Position numbers and translations under genes: made by a program. The notes beneath the pieces are model-generated. The model ran no database searches and had not been told where the DNA came from. It saw only the letters and a list, made by a program, of their open reading frames with translations. From Ramazzottius varieornatus (taxonomy: Eukaryota > Tardigrada > Eutardigrada > Parachela > Ramazzottiidae), in the NCBI GenBank assembly GCA_001949185.1, contig BDGG01000002.1:3295679-3359678 (forward strand): 64,000 nucleotides of DNA, read 5' to 3'. This document shows positions 46,013-57,335 of the stretch, piece by piece (the first letter of the stretch is position 1; each line of letters starts with the position of its first letter).

Positions 46013-49000
46013 TTACTTCCTGTAGGCTGGTTCTGTTACGGGCTTCGGGTAAACAGCGTCTTGCACTGCTTCATGAACCGCTCCCTTGAGCTCCACGGTT
46101 TCTCTGGATATTTCTTTCCACGCCGATAAGTCTAACCGTGGAAGGAAAGGCCCTTTACACGGCACTCTTTCATTCCTAAAGAGCAAAAAGTCTAAGAAAT
46201 TTCTTCTTCTTTCTTTGGAAGGATGATACTCACACTGAGGGAAGAACGTGTAGGAAAGCTTTGGGTTGTATTGTGTCGATATCGTCGGAGTTGTCACAAA
46301 TTACCCGAGCTATTGAAGTGGCGCGTATGGCGTTTAGCTGATCTATGGAACAAACATTGTGATTATATTGGGAAAACTCGCAAATCCGTCAGAGTTCGAA
46401 GTACCTGGTGTGAAAGCTTGTGGCTGGACGTCATTCTCGTACCAAAAGCGGTCTCCTCGCTTTAGGTGGACAAACTGTTTCGTAAGGATGCAGGTGAAGG
46501 TCGGACCTAAGAGACCGTCATGCAGTGGCTCCTCAGCTATACCAGCCGGAAACTGGAAAAATTCCACGATGAAACTAGTGTGCAAATAGCTTGATTCAAA
46601 AACGAAGGTTCTTACTAAATCGATATCTTCCACATGCCTGAAATCACAAATTCAGCTTATCAAATTTCAACATATTTTGCACCACTGTAGAACGGAAAGA
46701 ACAGGATCCATAAACCCCGGAAATTGTACGCGCCAATTTTCTACGAAGTTTTCTTACTCGTAAACTGTCTTGAATCTCTCGACGATCTCCGCACGCATGA
46801 CATCCTTCAAGTCATCAAAAGCATACGCTTTAGGCAAACCACAGAATTCCCTCCAAGCATTGTACGGTGGAATACCTGGAAGAAGGGAACTGTTACCTCA
46901 GTTTCAAATTCGTGTCAGCATCTCCCCACCGTTACGTACCATGGTCGCGACCTCGCTGTACATTTATAGCCGCCAAATCCACCCCATGCGTCGGCATAGC
47001 CTCAAACAAGTGCTCCGTAACTTCCGACGAGATGAATGTGTCCCTTTTCTGGACATTATCGTTGATCATACCCAGCAGGTACATGTCGATGATACCGGGC
47101 TGGTACAATGGGTACGGCTTGAAGAACGCGTCGCGCAGTTGTTTTTGCCCAATGTACTCGTGGTACTTGTTGAAAAACCGGAACCAGGACGGAATCAGCG
47201 TGTGTCCGAACCTTAGGGCGGCAGTTGCGAACACGTTGGCGATCGTCGGGTTGATGTTCTTGTCGTACCCACCGTAGTACCCACTGGGTGTCGGAAGCAG
47301 GTCGTTCTGATACATCACATCCTTACCTAACAACAAAAGAAGCGTCAGTAATTGAGAAATAAAAAAGGTAAATTTCCTTTGTCATGTTTAGCTTCTCAGT
47401 CAGTTTCCTTACTGTAGAAGGGCTGGACAATTCGGCTAGCAGCCGAAGAGTTACACTACCCTAAATCTTACCCGGTGAATGCCGGTTCAAAGAGTGTTTT
47501 TTCTAAAATATTTCGTACACTTGGGAGACCTCAGTTTTGCCATGACTAGTGTCTGAACAATCCTTCATCATGGATATGTTTACGGAATTACGGTGGATTT
47601 ACCGAGGACGAGGGGTAGCCATTCGTTGTACAAGATGTGTTGTAACAGAGCGCCTACGATTTTTCGCGCTTCCTGGAAGAGCCTCTCGTCGTCCCAATAT
47701 GGGTTGAGGTAGTACAGTTCGTCGGCTATCCGGTTATGCTCGCGTGTGAAGATGGTGTGCAGGGTAGCCAGACCGGTGTTCTCGTTGACGCGGCTATCCC
47801 CTGCACGGAAACAGGGCAAGGTGGCGTTAGCATCGGGACAGTCGGCGGTTTCCAAGTCTGGTGGCAGAACATCCTTGTGGCAGTAATCGACAAAGACGGT
47901 ACGCAGTCGACCGAACTGATACAGTCGAATGTTCTTCATGTCTTCGTAGGTCGAACCGTAGATCTGGCTACCGTCGAGGAAGCTCGTGAGTTGGTTGACT
48001 TGTTCGCGGGGACCTGGAAGCCAAAGAATAACGGTTTTAAGATGGCTTCGAAGCTGATTTTGCGTGGCCTTACCTAATGTGCAGCCGGGTCGTGGGGCAG
48101 CTTCTGACCGGACGAAGTTCATGCACTTGAGGTAGTACTTGGCGTAGTACGGGTCCGAGGGCGGTATCTCGATGGGAAAACAGGCTGGATGACCAGCCAG
48201 ACCGTGAGGGATTTCGCAGCATTGGATGTTGCTGGCTTTACCGTACCCGGTGAGGGTTGTGGAGGGCGTATGGTTGATATCGTGGTCCATAAACTGTGAT
48301 AAGAATAATGCAGACCGTAGTAAATTGGTAAAGTATTGAGGTTGGCAATGTCCGCCAGTTGCCGAAGTCAAGAACATACAAATTGAGCAAGAACATGGAA
48401 TTGATTCATTAAATCAGGCCAATGTCTTTTATGGTTATAGCTACAGAAATCTCTTTTTATTGTGGCGGAAACGAAAGTCTTTTTCTTTAGAATGCTTCTA
48501 TCTTACCATCGAGAAAGGGGGGAACGTACCTGGCCGAAATGCATCAGCAGCAGAGTGTAATGGCAATGTGGCCGATCGACATCTGGGTGGATGACCGTGG
48601 AAATGAGTCGTGCGCTAGGCAGCATACTCCCGCTCAACGCATGAGTCCTCGGCGAGTCGACACCTGCCAATTCCCAGAGAACAAACATTTCATATATGGG
48701 TTTCGGAGACGGCGGGATGTATTGAGGGGAAGTATGGTGTCATACCGTCGTCGTACAGCGGAGGTAGGAAGCGCTGGAATCCGGTAAAGGAGCGGCCCCA
48801 CTCAGGGTGGTAGGGGTTATTGCAAAAGCCGTCTATCTCTCGGAAGACCGCCGGCTTGCAAGAGCAAGGTGGTATGGGTGGCAGAACACAAACATCGCCA
48901 AGGACGGTCCCGTATATACTGATTTGCGGCAGGGCGTACTGTATCTGCTCCCGCGACAGCTGGTAACTACAAACAATCGAAATAACGCAGGGTCAGACAT

Positions 49001-50610
49001 CAACAAAATTGTTTACCGGCGAACCATAACTGTCGGTTGCCGCTGACCCTCGATCGTCACCGGTCAGTGCTAATGTCTCTGTCTACGAGCGCTTAGTCTA
49101 TCTTGCAGTGCTGGCGATAACATCGACAACAAGTTCGTGTTTCAAATTTAGGGTAACACGACGTCGAAGACGAAGTTGTTTTTGTTTCGCAAAAGCCTTC
49201 GCTCAGAACTTTATATCCAGCAAAACAGCATCGTAAAAGAATGGACCTCCAGACATCAACGATGCAGGAGAGCGTTATCGAAATTCAACAAGCTCATGCG
49301 AGGAACAGCGGAAGTGAAACTGCTTCGAGTGTGGCCGCGTTTCGAGAGAAAGACGGTTCGCTTTTTTATGAATGGTGATTTCGACTTACTCGATAGCGAG
49401 ACTTCGGGAAAGGTCCACCGCGACCAAGGCGGAACGTGACAGTTGCTTGGCTCGAGTGTTTGGCCGGCCAAATGACGAGTGCATCGATGCGGAGCCATTA
49501 GCCTTTGGTCCTGTATAAGTACGAAGAAAAGATATTGTGCTGCAAGAAAATAAAAACAATGGAGCTGCTCAGGTGATGAACCTTACCGTGCTTGAGAATT
49601 TCCGGTTCGATGCGGTTAAAAAGCTCATCTATCCTTCCTAGACTGATCGCAGCCCGCTCTTTCAGTTCCAGCGGAAGCAAAGGCGGAAGGTCCACAGACG
49701 AATATTGCGCGTGCGGATACCTGTAAGAAATTCGTGAGACTCAATACTCGCTTTGACTTCCACAAAACAGGTACAAAACGAAGTCGACCAGCAGAAAAAC
49801 AACAACATCAAATTCAAATTCAGAAAACTTTCCCGAGGTCGCCAAAAAAGCGTTCACGTCTAAAACGTGAACACTGTCGAACATAGACTTTTATGAACCG
49901 AGATTTGGGAACTCCATTCGTAACTTCGGAAATTATCGTGCGGGTAAAGCCACGAGAAGCACTGGACTTTGCCATTGTTCTACGAACCTCTTCATGTAAG
50001 ACTGTGGCGAGGATGGGTTCGACACTTGCGACAACGGCATGTTGGCTTCCACCGTGATGTAGTCGATCATACTCCCAGCCGCTTTCAGTTCCGGTATCCC
50101 TGCACCTGGAGAATTCACTCCAATAGAGCGAACATTCTGCAACGGCATGACCAAAGCGTCCGGCTGGATAACCATACCCGCTACCACATTAATATTATTG
50201 GGTTCGGGGATCGCTCTGAGTTTCAGCATACTAGGCTGCTGGGCGACCACTGGCTGCTTGGCGGCAACCTTTGGTTGTTGCGGCTGCTGCATCAGGTTCT
50301 GGGGCCGGAAGGAACGTGTGTTGGTCTGAGCTGCTGAGCCATTCGTCGGAAGAGCTTTGGGCAAAGTCTGCAGATTGGCGATGGGCGTTACTGCATGGAA
50401 AGGTATCTGGCTCGTCGTGGAACTCCGCGTTGAAGGCGACGGAGAAGATGAAGGATAGAAGGAACTAAAAAGCTTGATTCCCGAAAGCGGTAACTTTGTT
50501 GTAACATTGCCCTGGGCTGAACTTCCCGACAATAAATTCAGAACGACAAAAATATAAATAAACTGGACGGACAAGACCCACGGCGAATATTTCTTCCGGA
50601 TTTTCGGCAT
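46013..50610 (-). CDS. animal haem peroxidase, secreted, 13 exons
   Basis: Exons complement(46013..46175, 46234..46342, 46405..46552, 46616..46637, 46758..46875, 46940..47326, 47603..48013, 48074..48293, 48530..48663, 48746..48966, 49390..49510, 49587..49720, 49988..50610) join in frame to 936 aa. An N-terminal signal segment (VLSVQFIYIFVVLNLLSGSS) is followed by a Ser/Pro/Gln-rich region of about 200 aa. The peroxidase domain starts near FCNNPYHPEWGRSF. Distal His/Asp are in FMDHD (about 413-416), the catalytic Arg in FRAGDSR (about 559), REHNRIA near 575, and the proximal haem His in FGHTLI (about 663). VQRGRDHGI and GDRFWYEN are also present. Enzymes of this family use H2O2 to oxidise halides or tyrosines (chorion/cuticle crosslinking, immunity); the layout is chorion-peroxidase/peroxidasin-like without Ig or LRR modules. 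One exon is only 22 nt (46616-46637). Confidence 0.92.
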
Positions 50611-52741
50611 AGTGGGAACGTCAGAAAAACAAGAAGATTATCGTGTGCGATGGGAAATTGCGAGACTGAGGCGCCGAATTTCACTCAGTAATGCGAGGGC
50701 AGTAACGATCACAGGTTATGGTAGATTTGCTGGGAGACAGTAGCGATATGAATGTCAAGGAATGAACCGACCATGATCCTGACCACGATTAATAATTGGC
50801 TAATCTGGTCGCAACAGGGTGCAGACAGAGGGACCAGGTCTGTATGTGATCTCACAGCTTGGCGGATTACGTCTTGAGGATTGAACTTGGAACTGTGGTA
50901 CATGTATTTATAAACATCAAAGGTAGCCAGGGGGTACCAGTCAAAGATTCAAAAGGTGGATGGACTGATTACACAATCGTACACAGCGTCGCTCTGTATA
51001 CCGGTCCACTTTACATCAGTCATGGGCAACTGCCAATAATCAACAATAACTCGGCACATCTTCACAAACCGGTCACTTCACGAACCCAACAGTGTGGGCC
51101 TAACAGTGGTCCTCAGCGTGACCCTTCGTCACTTCCTACACTTCATTACAAAAGCACAGTTTCCTGTCAGAGGTTCACCTCCTAGACATCGATCACAAAG
51201 TCAGAAAAGATCTTTCCATTTCAAACTCGCGCATGTGAGCATGTTTGCAGATGACACCGTGCGCGACTTTAGCGTAGAACCCTCTATTTAGTGACACAGT
51301 GCGCGAACTAATCTAGTGTCTTCCTACCGACGACGCAGCCGCAGCGCGCAACTTTGACAGCTACAAACGAACTGACCAGAAAACACAAAATAAGCGGCGC
51401 CTAATTATTTCAAAAACTGTGCGTCAGCTGATCGGGGCGGCGAGCCGGAGGTACTGCATTTTGGCGCACTTTTGGTGACCGGTAACTGTCAAGCGCTTGA
51501 TCGACAATTCAGTGTCAGACATAAACTTTGTACTACGATCAAAGCGATCAACGTAGCGAGAGTGTGTCCTGTTGAAACGGGAACGCTACAGATGAAACTT
51601 GATACACTTGAGGAAGAGTGATGCAAAGTGAAGGCCGCTTGGTATGGCACCAAGCGTTCGTTGCAGAGCGCAACTTCAACGCGGATCCACCAAAGGTAAA
51701 GAATGATAGTTACCGGTCAGATAACTTGCATTCAGGGAAATGAGTCAAATAGCAGTGTCGATCAACGATCATCTTTTACTAACGTAAGTGAACCCAGTTA
51801 GACCGTTGTTTACCCATGATGTCATCGCTGAAACCAGCTTCCGCTCTAAATGTCTAGGATCCAGAACCTTCTGATCTGAAAACGTTCTATACTCATACCG
51901 TGTATATCGTTCTGAAAACATGAGCACGAATTTTCTTTTGGAATTTCGATCATTCCTTCAAGAAACTTGACGTTTCGGGAAAACTCAGCGTGTGGCCTTA
52001 AAATGTCGTCTGGCCACTTGGTCATTTTGGATTTTCACACGCGGCGGTACAGTTTTAGAGTGTCATTGACAAGCGCCAATCGAGAAGCCAGAGGAGGCCT
52101 CTCATAACATTTCAATAGCCGTCCGATTATCAAATTAATGCAAAGTGTTAATTTTTTAGCACTCAAGACATAAACCACAGACGACTTTGGGGTCGCGACC
52201 CTGAACATACTCATCGTGAATCCCACAAGAGTATACCGCAAGTCGATGCTTCAAAGCCGCCGTCTAAAGCTGCGATAACACTGCCGTATAGTAGTACATC
52301 GCCGCGGCCGTGACGTCAACGCGACCACATGACAATACATTCCTCTATCTCCACCCTTGGCCACCTTTAATAAGTTACATCCCGACATTCTCATTCTTAG
52401 TTTGTGCCTCGTTTTGCACTTACATACATTTTCTCCGTACGCCGTTCAAAATCCGCGCTTCGGTCTCGTTTTGTTATGAAACGATTCGATCCCGAAGATC
52501 CCCGCCTGTAACTACAAAGAAACCGTAGAAAAAAAAACAGGATTCGCAGCTGCATCAGTAGCCTGTTTATGTTTCTTGGAGCAGGTGGATAATCGATAAA
52601 CAAGGATATTAAGTTGGTAACGGAACTACGGAAGCCGAAAGATCGGGTGTCGTTCGGACTTCTTTATTGTTGGAAACGCAAAAATAAAAAAAAACCAACA
52701 TCGATTCAACAATCACTAGGATAAAACATAAAACAAGAAAT
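50611..52741. other. intergenic; no gene recognised
   Basis: 2.1 kb between the 5' end of the peroxidase gene and the 3' end of KANSL3. Short frames only (for example 50859-51185), with no domain. Short direct repeats of GTGACAC..GTGCGCGA occur at about 51250-51310. Expected content is the peroxidase promoter and KANSL3 3' UTR. Confidence 0.4.
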
Positions 52742-55700
52742 CTAGGGTTTCCTCGAAGGTTGAAGAGACAGTTTTTGCGGAGCAGGCCGCTGTACCGGCT
52801 GCTGCTGCTGCGGCACATAAGGTACCAGTCCCGGTGGTTTCCCGGACTGCCCAGGTACACTTTGGGTATATGTGTCAATCACATAAGAAGGCAAGCCAGG
52901 CGGCCTCGGACTTGGGTTCGTGTGCGATATGATAGAACCTCTGCCCGAAGGTCCCGGTTTCATACTATTCCTTATATTGTTTATCGAGTTGATATCGTAT
53001 GTGTGGGGCGGAACGGCAGGTGTCGTCCACAGACTGTGTCGATACTGCGCTTGCTGAACCTGAAACATCAAAACAGAAACATGTGTAAAAGAAAAGTTTG
53101 ATGCGTCCTGCGAAATTTTAACAAAACAAAATGGCAGGTCGACAAACAAACTCGACAATATCGTTTCTCTCAGTGGCGCACGTAATAGGCCGCTCACAAT
53201 GAAGGCCTGCGCTACTTCGATAAACAAACTGGAGAAGATCGTTTATCAAGTGGCGCACATTCTCAGTCAATAAAACCGAGAATGTGCGCCACTGAAAAAC
53301 AATTCCGAGTATATTTGTCCAGCGGCTCCAGCTCTCAGTTATCAAAACAATTTCTTCTCTACTAGCATTCGAAACGATATTTCGCCTACCTGTTGAAGGT
53401 TGGCCTGTGCCAAGACTTGGTGTCCCTGCCGGAGGATCTGGTCGAAGATATCGGGCTTGGGTGGTGAACGTACAGCAGGTTGGACATGTTGCCCGAACAT
53501 CAGCGGCTCAGGTTTGACGGGTGACAGTCTGGCCAAGGATGTGCCAGGAAAGATGCTACCCAGCGACGGCAGCGGTTCCATCGAGGGCACGTTTGAGGGA
53601 GTCGTAGACGGAGAGGGGAAAGGCGACACGCTCGTTTCAAGGTCTTTCGAAGAGCTAACGGTCGTGCTTTCGGAAGACAGGGTCGGTGTGGAGTCTTGCG
53701 TTTCCTGCGAAGATGAAGTGCTGTCCGATATCGAAAGATCCTAAAAACCAATAAAGAGATGAAAACGAAACAAACATACGAGAGAATGAATAATCTTGGA
53801 TTTTAAACACCCCAGACGGAGGTGAACTTGACAGTTTTGACACTGATTACTTGCTTACTACAAGGGAACTATCCTATTTCAACTGAAGGAGGTTCTCTCC
53901 GTCTACTTCAAGTTTGTCCTCACAAACCTTTCGAGCAAGAGGAGACAAAACTTCGGAGGCAGTCTTAGCTTTCTTCGACGGTGTGGTCTTGCTTGGAGTG
54001 GCCGTCTTGCTGGGTGCTTTCCGTTTCTTGTTGGCTGGCTCAGGTGTCGCCACCTCCACCTTCCTAACACGTTCCTTCTGTAGGGAAACCTGAAGAAACT
54101 TCACAATCTCTTCCTACAAAAAAATACTATACAGTCCATACACTGAAACCGTCCGAGCGTAAATGGGAGTGGGACGTACCAGGAAGTTTCGGTCGACCAT
54201 GCTCTGGGTGACTTTCAGTGACATCTTAGCCGACGACTTCATTCGCAGATAGTCGTCACAACCGGCTGCCCAAATGACTTCCGTATCACAGTTTAGCTTC
54301 TCCCAAAACTCTTGGAACTCTGCATGTGGACAGTTGCCGGCTTCCATACCCACGATGAACTGTACTGCTGCGTCCAACTTTAACAACGGGTCGCCGTAAT
54401 CCTGTGAGAGCAGAAAACTCGTAGGAAAGTGCAAGAAAAGGCTCCACATTAGTCGCCCATTGGCTTTGCCACTGGTCCATGACCAACTCGATACAAATTC
54501 TGACAAGCAATGGATAATCCGTTCGGCCCTGAGTTCACCATCCATAATTATAAATCAACCTTTTCTTACAAACTTACTCCGTGAAATCCTTTTGGAGTTT
54601 TCAGTGGAAAGCCCAAGCAAATGATGGCGTCACATGGCTCCAACAAAGAAGCCTGACATGCCACCATCGCACCGATGCCCAAGCCCAGCATTATTGAAGG
54701 TCTGTCCGGGTGAACCTTTCTCAACTGTGGAAAGAAACGATCCCTACATACAGATTAAGCTGAGGAGAAGAATGTTGTTCTTACCTCGATGAGCGTGTCC
54801 CGGGTGTTGATGAGCATGTTGGTGTAGAGCTCGGAAGGCGTGAGGGTGTCGGTCGGCGGACACTCTACTTGAACTACGCTGCCCAGTCTGGTGAGGAACT
54901 TGATGATGGACGAGATTCGTGAGCGAGCGAGGTTGTCTTGGTTCTTGGCGTAAGGATGAGGCGCGATGACTAGAATTGGGCTCTTTGGTAATCTCATCGT
55001 CTATAAAAGTACCAACGATAAGTTCAAACCGTACGTTCTCTTCAACCCAGTGTAATGAATATGAAGATACCGAAAATAGAATTTGGATGAGAAACAAAAT
55101 CTTCTTGACGCGCTCGACCTCCCTCACCTTCTCAAAACGGTAGACACTCTTGCCGACCGGATCCCAAGGGTCGTTGAGCAGGTTCATCAGCGGAGTGGTG
55201 TTTCCGTCTAGAATGTCTGGCAACATGTACGTCAGAAGGCTGTTGATCAGTTCGGGGATCTGGAACGCGAGGCTCATACAACATTTTTCGCTTTCCTTCA
55301 ACATATTATTCCACTTTCCTGGCGTGGTTTCGACTTCGTGAACTGTATCGATACCTTCGGTTTGAGTGTCTGCAGGATTTCAAAGTAGACCGACATCATC
55401 TGCGAGTTCAAGCCTCCCAAGAGGACAGCATGCAGCCAGTAGACCAGCCGCCCGCTCCACTCCACCGACGCCATCAAGCGCCGAAATTTGGCGGCTGCTC
55501 GGTCCAGGCTCAATCGTCGGATAATCGGTACGTCAGGGTTCTACAGTGAAACATATGGTAAAAGCTGAACCCAGTTTCCAAATCTAAGAAGCTCTCACGT
55601 CGTTACAAGATAAGAGAAGAACGTACCCCACAGGAAGCCAGGCGGACATGGCGTTCTTGTTGAATGATCTTGATACACTGGTCGAAGAAAGTCTTCTGAC

Positions 55701-57189
55701 GATGCGTCCAACTTCCTCTCCTACAAACAGAGCCATCTGAAACATGGCTCGGGTTTTGTAATGTCTCAACTTGCTAGTGATGAGAACGAACACAACTTCG
55801 GAATTGCTAGTCGGGTAAAAATGTTAAGTACGGGTCACACTTCACACCTTGCATACTGTTTAATCAACGAGTCCTCCTCAATTCGCCCATCCTTATTTGT
55901 GGCCGAGTTATTCCCTATTTCTACTGCGCCTTTCAGCCCTAACATGTAGTTCTCCATTTCGTTCATGGCGTCGTACGCTCGTTTTCGGTCGTAAGGATAT
56001 GGGCTAGGCGAGCGCGGGCTCTCTTCATCCGTCACCACATCGATGAAAACGTTCTCTTCGTCAGTCTCCGTTGACCAATCCCTGAAACAATCCACAAGAA
56101 ATTTCCGAGGAGAATTTGCAGATGTACGGAGAATACCTTACCCGTTGACCAGGATCCCAGACTGGAAATCCGCGCAGAACAGCGTCTTCTTCGTCTTTAT
56201 CACGTCGATATTCGGTTTTCCATCCACACTCAACGCCGAAGTGGAGTATCGACCTTCCAACGATCGTCTGCCCGTCAGCATCTTACCGTTGTAGCTGTGA
56301 TCTTCGGCGAACATCTTTAGCAGAGCGTGTTGTCGATCCATCAGGTTGCGTTGTTGTGGATGAGCGCTTTGGTGGACGCGGGACTTGATGTATTTGGCCC
56401 ATATGGACGAATGGAGAAGCGGGAAGGGCAGCGATGTGTCGGCCAGCGAAGACGACGCGCTTCGTCGTGAAGCTGAGAACGTGTCTGATCCCGTACCAGA
56501 AGGACTGCGGGACTTCTTCCCGTCGATCGGCGGGCTGAAAACAGGGTGGCCGGTCGATGTAGAAGGCTCACTGCGCGCCACTGGATCAAAAAAACGGAAT
56601 GACCACTTCGAGCAATCAAAAGAAAACCGTACAAAAGGGTTCGCTTGATTAGTCGACAATCTCTCATGAGCTGATTGGCCGGAAGTTGATTGAACGCTTA
56701 CGTGATCTGTCGGTTGGTGGTGTCTTCCGTCCATCTGCCGAGTTACCAGCTGTAAAACAGATCGGTTCCAACCAGAAAAATTTCAGAAAAGTCTTGCATG
56801 CGTGAAGAGAGGGTTTACCGGTGCTGGAAATGGAATTGAGACGAAGACGACTACCAGGACTTGCCTCAGCCTCAGCCTCCTGTGGCAGAGCGACTGGGTG
56901 CGACGATGGTTCTGACGTGAAATCTTCTAGCTCAATAGGATTTTCTTTCGACCCAGAAGGAGCAGCAAAATTTTTTTCAGGAGTTGGAGGCGGTAAAGCG
57001 CGAAGAGGGATCATNNNNNNNNNNNNNNNNNNNNNNNNNNNNNNNNNNNNNNNNNNNNNNNNNNTCGTTCTGGGCGACGTCGATTTCGTTGATAACTTCG
57101 TCCCCCGCTCCGACTTCGTCAACTTGGGCTGCCGTCTCCATATCCCGCGATAGTTCCTGTCCACCTTGTGCGCTCATTGAAACATCCAT
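52742..57189 (-). CDS. KANSL3-like subunit of the NSL (MOF/KAT8) complex, about 14 exons, one gap
   Basis: Exons (complement): 57065..57189, gap, 56819..57014, 56702..56749, 56142..56580, 55925..56081, 55627..55695, 55128..55540 (with a seam), 54785..55000, 54578..54724, 54401..54180, 54113..53907, 53740..53390, 53059..52742; about 970 aa plus gap. The central alpha/beta-hydrolase-like domain is recognisable: SPILVIAPHP, IMLGLGIGAMVACQASLLEP, CDAIICLGFPLKT, DPLLKLDAAVQFIVGMEAG and WAAGCDDYLRM. These align with KANSL3/NSL3 over its whole core. The usual nucleophile elbow GxSxG reads GLGIG, so it is not a hydrolase, as in other KANSL3 proteins. The protein is a nuclear scaffold of the NSL histone H4 acetyltransferase complex. 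The C-terminus is Lys- and then Pro/Gln-rich. The frame breaks by one base near 55372. The start is taken as the ATG at 57189 (MDVSMSAQ). Confidence 0.87.
53150..53293. repeat. AGTGGCGCAC hairpin repeat, two tandem-like units
   Basis: Lies in a KANSL3 intron. 53249-53293 is a hairpin with 16-bp perfect arms (AGTGGCGCACATTCTC and inverse) around a loop with GTCAATAAAA. A second AGTGGCGCACG lies at 53172. Both are preceded by a GACAA/GAAGATCGTTT-like lead, as at 2264. Confidence 0.65.
57015..57064. other. assembly gap (50 N) within KANSL3 5' coding region
   Basis: The flanks are not duplicated here. The coding frame to the left of the gap and the one to the right are out of register across exactly 50 N. 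The real length therefore differs, or an intron lies in the gap. Confidence 0.85.
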
Positions 57190-57335
57190 GCTGTCCGTAC
57201 CGTGCCTGTTTGAGCGAAACACATACACATCGCAGAAGAAACGTGACTATACAGTTGACTTAGTACGAGGAGCGAGGCCCAACTTCGCCCGTTTGCCGAA
57301 CTGGCGCATACTTCGCTCACTGACGGTTTTCTCAC

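Noticed and set aside
47736-48077. Plus-strand frame opposite peroxidase exon 7
   Set aside because: Shadow of a strongly conserved catalytic exon.
57065-57164. Alternative minus frame across the second gap, starting with MDRNYRGIW
   Set aside because: It joins to the correct downstream frame only because the gap was set to 50 N. The start MDVSMSAQ in the other frame has better composition; gap length is unknown.
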